The translations under genes were made by a program, and so were the position numbers. A DNA stretch of 64,000 nucleotides, from positions 20,975,989 to 21,039,988 of the forward strand of contig CM073537.1 in NCBI GenBank assembly GCA_037074615.1. Reading direction: 5' to 3'. The notes beneath the pieces were generated by a model, which worked only from the letters and a program-made list of their open reading frames with translations, was not told where the DNA came from and did no database searches. This document shows, one piece after another, positions 10,271 through 21,376 of this stretch. The DNA comes from Leucaena leucocephala. Taxonomy: Eukaryota; Streptophyta; Magnoliopsida; Fabales; Fabaceae. Every line of letters begins with the position of its first letter. The first letter of the stretch is position 1.

Positions 10271-13200
10271 ATGGAAAAAGCCATTCACAGGGGAAAAGTT
10301 CTGCTTGACCACCTCAAGCCTTCCTCTTCAGTCTACGGGAACGAATCATCCCTCACTGTGAGTACAATTCCGATGAATTCTTAACCGATTTGCGTTTGTT
10401 GCTTTTCTACTTCGTTTTGATTACGGTGTTTGGTATGTGGGGGTAAATATCCATCTACCTCTTTATTTAGAGCTAGATTTTACGATTGATTAATTGACCA
10501 ACAAAAAATTACGGTTGATTAGTGGCTCGAAATTTTGCTTGAAGTTTTTTTCCTCGGGTATGCATTTGTATATTTATGTTGACTTTCAGACGGTTCCAGT
10601 AATTATGTTTAAATGTTTGACTTCTAATCAATAGGCTTCGGCATGTATGGCGGGGGATAGTGCTGCATATCATAGGACTTCTGTATTTGGGGACGATGTA
10701 GTGATTGTGGCGTAAGTTCTTGTATTTGTTATGGAATACTGTAGCTGACTGAGTGAAACTTTCATTTTCTGATTACTGATTGTTATTTGCAGAGCATATC
10801 GAACAGCGATTTGCAAATCCAAACGTGGTGGTTTCAAAGATACTCATGCTGATGATCTGCTAGCTCCAGTCCTGAAGGTAAGATCCCCCCCCCCTTCTTT
10901 CTTTTTTGCTTTTTCGTTTTTTTTATAACTAACTGATTTAATTTTGCAAGCATTATGATCTAGACCCTATCCATTAAGAATTCTGATTTCCAACCGCTCA
11001 TTTAGCTTACATGTAAGCTCAATCTTGATGATAAGTTTTGAATTTAATCATAGGCTGTGGTAGAGAAAACCAATTTGAATCCGGCTGAAGTTGGTGACAT
11101 TGTTGTGGGCACTGTGTTGGCACCTGGATCCCAGAGAGCTAGTGAATGCCGAATGGCGGCATTTTATGCTGGTTTTCCTGGTATAGGTCTATGTAAATTG
11201 CTCTTTTATGTGCGTTATAGTTTATGCTTCTGTATTGAACTTCCGTTTGACAATTTATATGGTCCAGAAACTGTACCTGTGAGGACAGTGAATAGGCAAT
11301 GCTCTTCCGGGCTGCAGGCTGTTGCAGATGTAGCTGCTGCTATAAGGGCTGGTTTCTATGACGTTGGTAAAGAATGCATCAAACTGGTTGGAATTTTTTA
11401 TGTCACCGTGCCTTTGAACACTTTGTCTTACCTTTGAATATATTGTATAGGTATTGGTGCTGGTTTAGAATCTATGACAACTAATCCTATGGCATGGGAA
11501 GGATCAGTCAACCCTAAAGTATTACCCCCTCTCCTCCTTGTCTCAGCACCTTATGATAGTATTTGACCTTGGTTCCTGGAAACAGAACCTTTAAAGGGGC
11601 TTCAAGTTTCTGATATGAACTTATGTGCTTTGGTAGGTAGAGAAGTTTGAACAAGCCCAGAACTGCCTCCTTCCTATGGGCATTACCTCTGAAAATGTTG
11701 CACACCGCTTTGGTGTGTCAAGGGAGGAACAAGATCAGGCAGCTGTAAGTTTGACATATCTATTAACACTTCATTCTATTTTTATTATTTATTTTCTTTG
11801 AATGGCTTATTTTTAGTTTAACGACTCTAGTAATTTCTCAATAATGGTATTATAGGTTGAGTCTCACAGACGGGCAGCTGCAGCCACTGCTTCCGGCAAA
11901 TTTAAAGATGAAATTATCCCAGTTTCAACCAATGTATATAAAACTGAACTTTTATTTAACTTCTTGAGTAAGTGATATTTCTTTGAGGTCTTAGATTTTT
12001 AATGAACTTTATTGTAATAGATTGTGGATCCGAAAACTAAGGAGGAGAAGCCTGTCACCATCTCTGTCGATGATGGAATTCGACCTAATGCAACACAGTC
12101 TGATTTGGCGAGACTCAAGCCAGTGTTTAAGAAAGATGGGAGCACCACTGCTGGTATTATATCATCAAACAAATATGATTGTTTTATCAAACTTTTCATT
12201 TTACTCATCTTTTTCATCATTTGATTCCTGTGGTTTAGGTAATTCTAGTCAGGTGAGTGATGGTGCTGGGGCTGTTTTGCTGATGAAAAGAAGTGTTGCA
12301 ATGCGGAAGGGCCTACCCATCCTTGGTATATTCAGGTATATAAGTGGTAGCATAGAAAACATCACTTTAGCAAACTTTTATATGCATTTTAATTTGTCAA
12401 AAACTTTATGAATCCGGAATGGACAATATATTTATTTTGTGCCCTTTTCTCATATGAACTTAGATGAACCTTCTCTATATCTACAAGCACCCATATTACA
12501 TACGCCTCCAAGCACGAGGGTATGAACATAGTTGTCAAATTGTGATATGCATCACAAATCAGAAAACTATATGTTTTGAACCTTGAATTGTAAAAACGTA
12601 CTGAACTCTGTGATGTAATAACAGTTGAAAATTGCTTGAAATATATACACTGAGACACGCACACAAAATGTTATTAATATGCATAAAATACTTAAGATAG
12701 TAAGTTTAACCCCAAGAGTTATACTTAAGTCATAGATAAGCTCATTAGTCATAATTTGTAAATAATCAATTCTTCAAATAATTTCAAGTAATGTCCTTTA
12801 TAACAGGCATATAATATAGTATTCATACCTCTGCTATGTAGGACATTTGCTGCAGTAGGTGTGGATCCTGCCATCATGGGTGTTGGCCCAGCTGCTGCAA
12901 TTCCAGCTGCTGTAAAGGCTGCAGGTCTGGAGCTCAGCGACATTGATCTTTTTGAGATAAATGAGGTATTAAATAAATATGGAAATTCTTTATCCTCCCT
13001 TTTCTGTTCATTTTTATATTGTCTCACTCCAGTAACAAGCATTTATCCAGGCATTTGCTTCCCAATATGTATATTGCCGTAACAAGCTGGATCTTGATCC
13101 TCATAAGATTAATGTTAATGGAGGTGCAATTGCCCTTGGGCATCCCTTGGGTGCAACAGGTGTGGGTTAGAAATTTAAATCTTCTGTGCCATTATTTTAT

Positions 13201-13575
13201 AATCAACCACTATTTGATTTTGGTAACTTGGACAGTAAAAACACTGAACATCTTTGTCATTTGAGGATGTTAATTTCATAATTCTGCTGTTGTAGGTGCA
13301 CGCTGCGTAGCGACATTGTTGCATGAAATGAAACGTCGAGGAAAGGACTGCCGGTTTGGAGTTATATCTATGTGCATAGGTATTAATTCCCTTTTTTCTC
13401 TCTAATTGTACGAATATTTTCTCCACTCTGCACAGGATATAATGGATATTGTGAACTGGGATCAGGCACTGGAATGGGGGCAGCAGCAGTGTTTGAGAGA
13501 GGTGCACATGTTGATGAGCTTTGCAATGCCCGTAAAGTCAGCGACAACCTCCTTCTATCAAAGGATGCTCGGTAG
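10271..13575 (+). CDS. KAT2: Peroxisomal 3-ketoacyl-CoA thiolase, 461 aa
   Basis: Fourteen exons join in frame: 10271-10357, 10635-10711, 10793-10877, 11054-11180, 11268-11366, 11451-11518, 11637-11744, 11856-11933, 12021-12153, 12239-12335, 12842-12965, 13051-13159, 13296-13379 and 13466-13575. The product catalyses the last, thiolytic step of fatty-acid beta-oxidation in peroxisomes, used for seed oil breakdown and jasmonate synthesis. Catalytic residues are visible: nucleophile C137 in NRQCSSG, H392 in GHPLGATG and C424 in MCIGTGMG. The length is close to Arabidopsis KAT2/PED1, from memory 462 aa. The N-terminus carries the PTS2 nonapeptide region RGKVLLDHL, with Gly at the second position where Gln, Leu, Ile or Val is usual. 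The last acceptor is GATCAG|GC, which restores the C-terminal thiolase signature. The gene appears intact; the paralogue assignment (KAT2 type) is less certain than the family. Confidence 0.95.
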
Positions 13576-14224
13576 ACATCCATGTGAAGATTTCACAAGT
13601 TGGCTGATTTTTTTCTTAAGAATGTCTGCCACTCTGTTGAAGTATATGCCCCATATATTTGAAACGGACTTGCATACGGTTGGAGTCATACGTTATTTCT
13701 CCCTAGCCAAGTTACCCATCTTTATTGAATGAAGAACAATAAATTCGATGAGATAATGGAATGGAATTGTGCTCTTAACGCTTTTGCCCTGATCATTTGG
13801 ACCCTAATTATGTTGAGTTGATACGGAGCGATTAGGTTCGTTTAAGATACGTTGTGGTGCATGAAAAATCCTAATTTTGAATTGAATGATGACATTTTAT
13901 AATAGGATAGTGACCAAGTGAAATTAGTTGACATATCAATTAAAAGATGGGAGCAAGTGTTTTTTGGAATTTCAATGTGTATCAACTAATCGTGAAAAAA
14001 GGTCCTTCAAGATCATTTGATTTTATTCTTTTGTGAAGAAAGATGAGGTGGAATTTAGAATTTCTTATAAGTAAATTTCATCTCTCTTTCCTCTCTTAAA
14101 ATTTCAGATGTCAGATGAAATCACTTTTTTTAAAGAAGAAACAGATGATTCTAGAAGAGAATCATTCGACGAGTCATTAATAGCTTGACATTAGTTCCCC
14201 GCTGTTCATCAAACGGAGTAAAAG
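13576..14224. other. Intergenic: thiolase 3' end, nothing else seen
   Basis: The first ~200 bases are probably thiolase 3' untranslated sequence. Beyond that I see no conserved open frame or repeat until the SINE that follows. Confidence 0.5.
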
Positions 14225-14229
14225 ATTGA

Positions 14230-14432
14230 GGATTTTTTATTTGTTACCCACCCGATTCATCGGAGCTTTACCCCGATCACATCTGGATTCGATCCGCGTC
14301 GCGCACCTGGCTATGGTGGGTGAGTCTCCCAACGAGGATTTTTTATGTACGCTAAGGCTCGAACTCGAGACCTCGCTTAAGCGATACCGAACCGCTTACC
14401 ACTCGGACCAATTCCGTAATTCCGTTGGTGAG
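14230..14432 (-). mobile_element. tRNA-derived SINE, copy 1
   Basis: The minus strand matches the plus-strand element at 37991-38180 along nearly its full length. Shared parts are the box A region (TTGGTCCGAGTGGTAAGCGG here), the box B region (CGAGTTCGAGCC) and a common tail ending in GGGTGGGTAAC followed by an A-rich stretch. This copy carries about 12 extra bases at its 5' end and several substitutions, so the two copies are independent insertions. Possible target-site remnants (GAGGAT) flank it but are short. Confidence 0.8.
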
Positions 14433-14439
14433 AGGATCT

Positions 14440-15542
14440 TAATTTGAACCTTCCTCTGCTTGTCAAAGAAGTCGGTCCGCATTCAACAGTCTGCCATTGT
14501 TATAGTTGATGGCGTTATGGAGAGCCCCTCTCATGAGTCACTCTCCATCCACTCGTTACCTTGGCAGGTTTAGCTCATTCCACATGGATCACTTATACAA
14601 GTAATCAACCTTCACTTCCTCTGCTGCACAAACCAGTTCTTTGAACACCATAACGTATTTCTGATATTATAATCTCAAAATGCTACATGCACACATGAAT
14701 TACAAGCATTGCAGTTATTGTTTAGGATAAAACCAAGTTCTGTTGCGTCTTAACTCTAATGGTCTGCCTGTTTGATTAAGGAAAATTTTAACAAGTTAAA
14801 TTTAAAAAAATCAGACATTTTTTCCAGGTTCTACTGTACTTAGCAATATGTGACACGGGGTTTAAGTTCACCCATACACAAACTTAAAAGCTCTCTGTGA
14901 GAGCTTCAATACTTCGGCTTGTCCTTGTTTTATCCCAAAAAAAAAAAATAAAACGTCCCTACCTATACAAATTGTACTGTTCTCAGCAAGAGGAATATCT
15001 TCTCTGGTTATGGAGGGGGAGAAAAGACGAATTTGCTTCTAATAAACATTTATTGAGCAACTTATATTCTTCAATAAAAAAATCACATGTTCCTTATCCA
15101 AAGTTTTTTTTAATAAAAAAATATGCGATTTTATGCTGATCAAAATACTTATATCGATTATTTATATAATATAAAAAACAATTAAAAAAAAAACTCTGAA
15201 CTTTGGACTTACCACTGATTTGCGGACTCTTTTTAGGACCAGCAGGCGGTGATTACAAAACCAGTGTCAAGTCGGTTACCCTAACATACGTATTCCAAGA
15301 CTAACAATCGCAAAGACAATAAAAGGCAGTCAGCACCATAAGGAAGCAAAAATAATCGATTTTCATTTTTACCCTGAGACCTCAGTCAAAATATAGCTGC
15401 AAAAGATATCATTTTCTTATTACACTTCTAAGCCACTGGTAGATAGATGTTATCTCGCTCGGCATTACCTTGATGGACAAAAATGAGAACTCCTAAGAAA
15501 GTCCATCGCAGCAGGAAAATTTAAGTTGCAAGGTAAATTGAA
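14440..15542. other. Intergenic between SINE and RING gene 3' end
   Basis: No recognisable gene. There are A-rich runs near 14938-14950 and 15183-15194. The part next to 15543 would include the 3' untranslated region of the minus-strand RING gene. Confidence 0.5.
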
Positions 15543-17105
15543 TTATGTTATAGATGACTTGCACACTGGGCACGAGGTCCTTCTACGGAGCCAAGGATCA
15601 ATACACTGCCAAAATGCAGGTTAGTTAGCAGGTTTAAAATTTACTCTTCACCACAAGAGGAGAAAAATAGAATAAAGATCAGTTGGAAGGTCATACATCT
15701 TTGTGAAATTTGTGCAAACAAGGAAGATGGCGAATGGTTTCGCCCATAGCTGGAATCTCAAGACATATGGCGCACGCCTCTTGGAAGTTATCAGTCTGAC
15801 AAAACAAACATTAAACTTAAGTCAGTATCGAACATACAATTGACCACAATGTAAAAGTGCATAACTGCCTATACCCCAATTCCACTTTATGCTTATGTAA
15901 GCATTACCTGTATAGTGGACTGCGGCAAACTATAGATCTGATGGACAGATGCACCCGCATGTTGATGATTGTTGTCATCAAGGGCCAATAACATTTCATA
16001 ATCATTTCTGTGTGAATGAAAGAAGTAAACCTTTAAACATGTGCATAAGGGGAAAACATTTCCTAATCACTTCTGGAGTTCCAGTACAGAAGAACTTTAC
16101 CCCCGAGTTCAAGTATCAGGGATGAAATCCCAAAATGAGCATATATAGATACCATGTACTGAATACCCAGTTGAAAACAGTACTATACAAATGCCCTTCT
16201 CCATATTAAAACTACAATTCCAGACTTTAGTAATTAAATTTATTTTCCTTACACCTACACTAAGTTTGAAACGCAAGTATGTCAACTCAACAAGTGAAAG
16301 GGTACTGCGAGTATATATCTAAAAGCTTACTCATTGAAGTCTCGATGAGCTTGAAACATGTCTTCAGCAATTCCCATGTCACTAATATCCCCTACTGCAT
16401 CCTCCAATGCTTCCAATATATCAAGTCTCTGAACAAGAGAGGCAATTACTGTGTTAGCAATTTACTCCCAATAAAAAACTCCTAAAAACCCATGAGACAA
16501 GTGAGACACAAATTTAGATTCGTCCCTGACATTACCTTAAGTAAGTTTTCACTCAACCTTAAAATCCTATTATAATAAAAGAGCCCTCTAGCTCTAGGAA
16601 ATAAGGAAGCAATACCCTCTAGAGAATGAGGAGGCAAAAGTACAATATTCACAACATCTCGTGTAATAAGAAAGATTTTTGTGTAACACAAACAATCCTC
16701 ATAGTTAACCATAAAAGATGTTAAAACATCCAAGAGAAGTAAACTGGAGAAAGAAAAAAGAATAGAACTGAGGGGGAAAGTAAATGAAAATACCATGTCA
16801 AAGTCCATATCCACAGGAAACCGAAGACGCCTTCCTCTAGATGGGATGGCAGCAGGCACTGAAGACCGATTTAAAAAACGACTCCTCAACTGTGACACTC
16901 TATTAGAGGGAGGGGCATGAGGCGCAGCTCTCCTTCTATTTGTAGGACTTTGATGAGACCGAGAACGAGGCTGTCTATTTGAGGCTTCCCTTGACAACAA
17001 TCTCTGTATAATTAAAATAAAATTTTCAAGAGAAGTAGAAATGCATGAATACCAGATGCAATTATCTATACAGAAAATACACATGCTCTTGTGTTGTGAG
17101 TGTGC

Positions 17106-17147
<42 letters not shown>

Positions 17148-19263
17148 AGCTTACAGGGCGTGATATATGGTGACTCTCAGTAGATGTATGCAGAAGTTCC
17201 TCCTCATGTTGCAATGCCCATGCTAAATGTTCATCCATATGCTGCATTACATATGACAAATTTTAGTAATAAGAAGCATTTGCATAGAATATATCACCAT
17301 AAAAAAGCGACAATCAGTAAATAACTGACCTCTCCCCCGTGAAAAGAATCCTCATGATATAGTTGTTCTTGAAGTTCACGGGCCAATATCTCATCTGCTT
17401 CTACCTGTCTAGCCCGAGTATATGAGTCACCAGGATTCATGTCATCGGAATCATGGGATGCTCTGTGTGTGTATGTTGTTCCAGGTAATTGCTCAACAAT
17501 TTCAGAGCTTCTAGGTGAGCTTAAATTTGATGATTCCCCAGGTGAATCAAGAATCATAATCTCTGGATTAAGATTTCTAGAGGTTGATACGTTTTTCCTT
17601 TGCCTTTTAGTCAGCTTGTCTGCTGTATTACAAGGTCTAGTTGACTGTTCAGCATCAGGAATGATCAGAGAAGTCGCATGATTTACTAGAGGATACCTTA
17701 CATCCATAGTGTTTTGACTGCTCCCAGTGCCTCTTCTACCCACTCCGTTCCTACATTGTGTGCTAATAAATCTTTCAGAATCTTCACCTCTTCTTGAACG
17801 ATGCCCAGTTACATCATGCAAGGGCCAATGAGTAGTTCTGCAGTTACGTGTTATTGTCAAACCTTCTGATCCCCCAAAACTTTCATGTGAATTTCCGATA
17901 GCATCACTGGTACCATTGGTCTCTTCATGATTATCCATAGGGCTGCTGAAGAAGCAAAAAAGTGTCTTAAAATTCCAAAGCCTTAGGAGTTAATACATAG
18001 CAGAGCTAACAGAGCTTATACAAACATTTTGAAAATCATTAGGAAGATTCATCAAATGTCCTCCATTTACATCCTCTTCAAATTTATTCTGCAAACATTA
18101 TGATTTAGTGTCTAGATCTATGGCATTTTCATCAGGATAGGTGTCAATAACCCAGTTCAACAAATATTTTAATGAAGATTTCTTAGTAAAGGTAATACTA
18201 ACCAATAGCTTCTATTAGCAAACACTTAATTGTATATAGCATAGTAGCAGTACCTGCTAGCTGTTTTGATAGTTCTGGCATCATGCACACTTGAAGGGTG
18301 GACAAAAAATTCTTCTCCCTTCACTCTGTTACTGCTTCTCTCTTCAGCAACTATATCATTGATACTCATGTGGGACGTTTTATTGCTAGAAACATCATCC
18401 TCCGCATGGCTCTGTTCAACATCATTCTGTTCAGCTGATTGTTTTGCTCTAGCTGCAATATTATAAGGTGAGATACAGCCATTTCGCACCAATCGCTTCT
18501 GCCCTCTGAATCTTGGGGCAGTTATAAGGCGCGGAGACACCGCCTGCTTTTCAGGTTTTTGCTGAGAATCACCTGATAGATCAATAATCTTACCACGATC
18601 AACAGTTATATTCGAGCATAGTTGTGTTTTATCATCTATTTTACACTTTCCTCGTAAGGCATTGCTAGATGTATTTGAAGAATCAGGGATGCAAGATATA
18701 GGAGAGTTCCCAATGCCTGCTTTCCCGTCTTTCTTGGTGTCAGTTGCATTATCCTTCAATCCATGATGTGAGAAAAATGGTTTGAGTTTTTGGGGCTGCC
18801 CATTTTCTTCAGTCAAATCAAACACAGTAACACCCCCATAGCCACTGGAAGATGATTTAGAAGGAAATTTAGGGCCTATATTTTTCCCTTTCTCCATCTT
18901 TTCAGATCCAGCAGTGTATGCGAACTCTTTACTAGAAGATTTGTTAGATTGGGACCTTCTAAATAGGGGAGCATTTTGAGAAGCATAAGAATTATTTGAT
19001 GAGGATGCAGCTATGCAGTTATTCATTTCACCACCGTTTGAGCTCTTTGAAAGACAAAAGGGAAATCTTCCATTCTTACCGTTTTCAGTAAAAGGGGGAA
19101 CCCTCTCTCCCTTCCCATTCACATAAACATCAGGATTACCAGCATATTTTCGACCAACCCTAGCAGTCAATCTATCAGGAGTGTCACGCACATCCACAAT
19201 TTGATCAATCTCAATATCCTCCATATTTTCTTTTGTATCACGTGCAAAGTTCAAGCCAGTCAT
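15543..19263 (-). CDS. RING-H2 E3 ubiquitin ligase, 760 aa
   Basis: Eight coding exons read on the minus strand: 19263-18254, 17945-17330, 17241-17155, 17003-16794, 16428-16331, 16007-15908, 15795-15697 and 15605-15543. All join in frame. The C-terminus is a RING-H2 finger with ligands C715, C718, C733, H735, H738, C741, C752 and C755. Such fingers recruit an E2 enzyme and promote ubiquitin transfer. The long N-terminal half is low-complexity, Ser- and Asn-rich, and probably disordered. Two short helical segments, EILARELQEQL (about 522-532) and DEHLAWALQHEEE (about 545-557), resemble ubiquitin-interacting helices, which is only a resemblance. The start ATG at 19263 is the first in frame after a probable leader-intron acceptor near 19283; an ATG 13 codons later is an alternative. 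Substrate is unknown. A broken copy of this gene lies at about 34.8-35.5 kb. Confidence 0.9.
17101..17147. repeat. (TG)n-(GA)n compound microsatellite
   Basis: TG dinucleotides (17101-17124) run directly into GA dinucleotides (to 17147). The repeat lies just inside the intron of the RING gene, close to the donor of its third coding exon. Confidence 0.95.
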
Positions 19264-20330
19264 ATAATGAACGAGAAAACCTTGAAAGAAAAGATACAAA
19301 ACAACCAGCTGAATTCCACAATATGCTATGAACATGGATTGATAAAGAGGAAAATATGAGCCTAACAATATTAATAAAGAGGAAGAGATTGATATGAACA
19401 TGGATGGGAGGATCTTAACGTGGTATCCTAGCTACTCTATGGACTGATAAGCAATTGTACAAGAAATTAAAGCCCTCGAAACAGGATGAAATCAGAATTT
19501 CTGCTTAAAAAATCTCTATTCTACTTTGTTGGCTCAGGAGGCAGACTTGGAAATTAAGTTTAGCAGCGGCAAATGGAATCCAAGCAATTATAAGCAATAG
19601 ATTAGAATTTTATTTCTCTGAACAAGGACTTCGTGCACAAAAGGGAAAGATTTTGAGAAATTAAAACGGGGGGAAAACAAAATGACGCAGTTCCAGTTCA
19701 TCAAAAGAAAAATGAACACAGCGAAACCTAAAGAAAGGAACTTGTTACACTGAGTAATCTGCTTTGTATTCCACGCCCACATAAAAGAAACAAACAAAAG
19801 TATTAAGAAATAATAACAGTCGCATATTGATACTTGCTGAAAATAAGAACCAATGCATGAAGAACTTTTTGAAACAACCCAGAATATGGTCAGACGATAG
19901 TTTTTGTAAAAATAAACAGTAGACACCCACAAAATACACAAATGAAATTAATTTGAATAACGACAGAAACCTTAAAACTTGCTAAATCTATCTATTCAGA
20001 TAAGAAAAGCTAAACGACCTAACAGGAAAGGATGTAAAATCTTTAAAAAAAGAGGACGGGAAATTTTGATGACGATGAAAATTAAAAAGAAACAGGACTG
20101 CTCAAGAAAAAGAATCGCAGCAAACAGAGAAAAAGAAGAATCCACTAAAACAGAAAATATAAAATGAGATAAGGACAAGGAGAAATATTGGCTAAATATT
20201 TGATCGATTCGAAACATTTAAAAACAAATAACAGAGAAATATGAGAAAAAAAGAGAATATTACCCAGTTATTGGATCGATTCGAAACTCAAAGACTCAGA
20301 ACGTATCCCGAAAGACGATGATGATGATGA
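19264..20330 (-). other. RING gene leader exon and long leader intron
   Basis: Upstream of the start codon the minus strand has a probable acceptor (TTTCTTTCAAG) near 19283. About 1 kb further upstream is a good donor (CTGG|GTAATATT) near 20263, so a long intron probably lies in the 5' leader. Part of this intron (about 19590-19850) reappears in the duplicated fragment at 34.8-35.15 kb, which shows that the duplication happened at DNA level. Confidence 0.55.
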
Positions 20331-21376
20331 ACCCTTACCCTGAATCGATTCGCCAATGGATGTGTGTGCATTGCGGAAACCCATCGCTTGCAACGATCTG
20401 GTGTTCGGACAGATGTCGGGTCGGTTCATTCACTGGCATTCATCGGGTAAACAAAAATCCTTTTTCCGCAAATGAAAATTATCCGTATAAGCCCAGAAAA
20501 AAGCAAGAGACCTAGGCCCATGCAGAGCCCGCATATTTAATGATTCCCATTAGTCTTGTTCGGATGGACAGATGGTTATTGGAGTCTGATATTTCACAAG
20601 ATTCATTTTGAACCAGATTATTCTACTTCCATCGATAGCTTGTTTATTCTAGTAAAAAAATCGATAACTTGTCTATTCTTTATAAAATAAGGCTATTACA
20701 AGAGATTGACGTGTCAGAATTTATTCAGTTGATGTAATTTTTGTTAATGTTCACAACCTGTTTGGTATAAAAAATATTAATCAGAGGAAGAGGAGAATTG
20801 CTTCAGTTCCATCGCATGTTTGGTAGCAAGAAACGAAAACATTTTTAACTTTCTTGTGGGAGCTGACGTGCCTTTATGCGGGAAGATGCCTCCTTTATCT
20901 TCACATCTCAGAGGGAGAATATTTTCTTACATAGGAGAAGACTAAATTATCCCCACACTCGAGTTTATCCTTTTTTATTTTTAGTCAAATTTGAGCAGCT
21001 TGTCTTTCAACCCAGACCCAGAGATCTTGTCATAGCTGATAGCCTAATAATACCAAATTCGACGTAATATTTTTAATATATGATATAATTAAAAAATAAT
21101 TTTAGTTATTAATATAAAATTTATCTTTTAACATAGTTAAATAAGAATATCAATAAAAAAGTTAAGATAATTATATTATTTTTAAAATAATATAGTATAT
21201 TAATTAAAAAATTTTATTTAATTAAATTAATTAAATAAATTATATATTAAATAATAGATGAATGATTTGATAACTTTCTATCATATTTGATATGTGTAAT
21301 ACTCAGTTATGTGAATATTAAATTTTGAAAGCGGCCAAGCCACCTAAGACTAAGACGAGTTCAAGTAATCATAACA
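20331..21376. other. Intergenic between RING promoter and the CHS inverted repeat
   Basis: AT-rich sequence, especially 21060-21260, with no conserved open frame. It should include the RING gene promoter near 20330. No repeat family was recognised. Confidence 0.5.

Noticed and set aside
14226..14447. A 73-codon plus-strand frame
   Set aside because: It is the antisense of a SINE body, not a protein gene.
20318..20515. A 65-codon plus-strand frame with Cys/His pairs near the RING promoter
   Set aside because: It lies over the RING transcription start region, matches no known family and has weak start context. Cys/His spacing (CVHCGN, CSDRC) is not enough to call a zinc finger gene.
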